From contig JAKALV010000170.1 in NCBI GenBank assembly GCA_021824055.1, positions 1-7,223 of the forward strand: a stretch of 7,223 nucleotides of DNA. The letters are read 5' to 3'. The position numbers were made by a program, and so were the translations under genes. This DNA comes from Acidobacteriota bacterium (GTDB lineage: Bacteria; Acidobacteriota; Vicinamibacteria; Vicinamibacterales; SCN-69-37). The notes beneath the pieces were generated by a model. That model was not told where the DNA came from and made no database searches. It was given only the letters and a program-made list of their open reading frames with translations. Shown piece after piece: positions 5,833 through 7,223 of the stretch. Numbering within the stretch: the first letter of the stretch is position 1; the number at the start of each line of letters is the position of its first letter.

Positions 5833-5839
5833 ACTATCG

Positions 5840-7223
5840 TTACTCCGCTCTCCCGAGTTTCGCGAGCAGGGCGCGGATCGCCGCGTCGAGCTGGCTGTCC
5901 TTGTCGGTGAGCGTCTCGCCGACCGGCCGGGTGACGGCGATATCGACCGGACGTGGGTGGCGTTCCATGTCGGTGCCATCCACGGCCGTGATGCGCATGC
6001 GCGGCAGGCGCAGCGTGGATCCATCCACCAGGCGCGTGTTCCACGTGTAGATGATCCAGCCGGCCGTCGGCTCACCGATGATGGGACCGAGCTTCAGGAT
6101 CCGGTACCCTTCCGTGAAATCCTCGGCGTCCGACAGCGAGTGCTGATTGACGACGAGCGCCGTCGGTTTCTCGAGCGCGCGCTGGCCGAGCACCGTGCGC
6201 GCCGGCGCGGTGGGCAACCCGCGCAGCGACATCTTCAGGTACGGCTGGCGCGCAAACGTGTCGATCGCGTACGCGTTCACGAACCCGCCGTTGTTGTTGC
6301 GGATGTCGATGATGACGCCGTCGCGGGCATGGTTCTCGGTGTCCAGATCGATGAACAGCTGGTCGAGCGAGCCCTGCCCCATGTCGATCATGTGCACGTA
6401 CCCGAGACGACCGCCGCTGTGCTTCAACACATACGCGCGGTTGCCCTCGACCCATTGCCGGTACAGCAGGCCCTTCTCCGTGCCCTGATTCACGGGCTTG
6501 AGCACCACGGTACGCGCCGGCCCGCCCGGCTCGGCGGCCAACGTCAGCGTCACGCGCCGGTCAACGGTGTTGGCGAGCAGTTCGTCCAGATTGACGCGCG
6601 CGCCGGTCGCGCGCCCATCCACGGCCAGCAAAACGTCGCCCACGTGAATGTCGCGCGCAATCGCGGCGGGACCGAGCGGAACGAGCGCGGTGATCCTCAA
6701 CCGCCCGCTGGCTTCGTATTCCGCGCGGTCGAAGGTCACGCCCAGCCGTCCGACGGTCGCGCCCGCCGCGCCCGGACCGGTCAAGCCCAGATGCGACGCA
6801 TTGAGGTCGCCGATCATCAGCCGCATGATGCGGCGCATCTCCTCGGCGGTGGAAGCGCCGGCCACGCGCGGCGCGAACTGCTCGCGCTCCGCGTCCCAGT
6901 TCACGCCGTTGAACTTCGGATCGAAGAAATTGTCCCGGAGGAGCGTCCACGCCTGGCGGAACACTTCCGTCTTCTCGCGCTCGAAGTCGAGCATGTACTC
7001 GGCCGTCACGTTCACCACGCGCACATCGCGACGCTCCACGGACACCGCGCTGATGCGTCCCGCGTCCAGAAAGAAGACCTCCTTGCCGTCGGGTGAAAAC
7101 TCGGCGTCGGCCTTGGCGCTGGCGGTGGAGGTCAACTGCCGCGCCACGCCGGCCTCGCGCGACAACTCATCGAGCGGCCACGAGTACAGGTTCGTCCGGC
7201 CCGCCGAGGCGGCGATCAGCACG
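5840..7223 (-). CDS. S41-family peptidase, tricorn-like, N-terminus outside the window
   Basis: A serine protease of the tail-specific/tricorn type. The visible 460 residues (numbered from 7222) begin in a PD40/WD40-like propeller blade, EFSPDGKEVFFLD (41-53). Then comes the tricorn core REKTEVFRQAWTLLRDNFFD (82-101), a PDZ-like domain (about 155-245) with VGDVLLAVDG, and the S41 catalytic domain (about 270-430). By comparison with tricorn, the tetrad should be S143 and H144 in NASHLG, nucleophile S364 in SLSDAE, and E420 in MERHP before VDIAV. DIRNNNGG (306-313) fits the strand and oxyanion region. All four look intact, so an active enzyme is expected. The GTG at the window edge is unlikely to be the true start, since a full propeller should precede it. 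Any export signal is out of view. It probably degrades peptides in the periplasm or cytoplasm; the substrate is unknown. Confidence 0.92.
   Translation of the reverse strand, partial: VLIAASAGRTNLYSWPLDELSREAGVARQLTSTASAKADAEFSPDGKEVFFLDAGRISAVSVERRDVRVVNVTAEYMLDFEREKTEVFRQAWTLLRDNFFDPKFNGVNWDAEREQFAPRVAGASTAEEMRRIMRLMIGDLNASHLGLTGPGAAGATVGRLGVTFDRAEYEASGRLRITALVPLGPAAIARDIHVGDVLLAVDGRATGARVNLDELLANTVDRRVTLTLAAEPGGPARTVVLKPVNQGTEKGLLYRQWVEGNRAYVLKHSGGRLGYVHMIDMGQGSLDQLFIDLDTENHARDGVIIDIRNNNGGFVNAYAIDTFARQPYLKMSLRGLPTAPARTVLGQRALEKPTALVVNQHSLSDAEDFTEGYRILKLGPIIGEPTAGWIIYTWNTRLVDGSTLRLPRMRITAVDGTDMERHPRPVDIAVTRPVGETLTDKDSQLDAAIRALLAKLGRAE

Noticed and set aside
5957..7096. 379-residue plus-strand frame antisense to the S41 peptidase
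   Set aside because: Arg/His/Val-rich shadow of a clear protease gene; long antisense open frames are expected at this GC content.

Overview
The window is high-GC, densely coding bacterial DNA. Codons in its genes favour G or C at the third position. It holds four large genes, two of them cut by the window edges, plus a universal stress protein and a small unrecognised gene. The mix of an AMP-ligase/acyltransferase fusion, a tricorn-like S41 peptidase with a beta-propeller remnant, a WYL regulator and an exported barrel-like protein suits a Gram-negative soil bacterium. Acidobacteriota (Vicinamibacteria-like) is my best guess, from general similarity only. No rRNA, tRNA, insertion sequence, phage gene, CRISPR array or recognisable defence system is present.

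Layout. Positions 2-2650 (+) encode a three-module lipid enzyme: acyl-adenylating ligase, then acyl carrier domain, then PlsC-type acyltransferase. The reading frame runs in from upstream of the window. Its 3' end overlaps the 3' end of a convergent UspA gene (2636-3157, -) by 15 bp. A non-coding stretch of about 500 bp follows (3158-3664). It contains a 12-bp perfect palindrome, a GC-rich hairpin and an imperfect inverted repeat of about 150 bp built partly from degenerate 7-bp units. Positions 3665-4453 (+) encode an exported protein with outer-membrane beta-barrel features. A 64-residue gene (4461-4655, -) converges on it from the other side and has a good ribosome binding site.

A divergent control region (4656-4766) separates the small gene from a WYL-family regulator (4767-5750, +). 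The regulator appears to be read from a leaderless promoter through an 8-codon leader ORF whose stop overlaps the regulator start. Another short repeat-like intergenic stretch (5751-5839) precedes the 3' end of an S41/tricorn-like peptidase (5840-7223, -), whose N-terminus lies outside the window.

The genes do not form one operon. Neighbouring orientations alternate, so most are probably separate transcription units. The only regulatory pairing the layout suggests is the WYL regulator with itself and with the divergent small gene. I see no clear new multi-gene system. The most unusual items are the ligase-carrier-acyltransferase fusion, the long inverted repeat before the barrel gene, the leader-peptide arrangement of the regulator and the unrecognised small gene.
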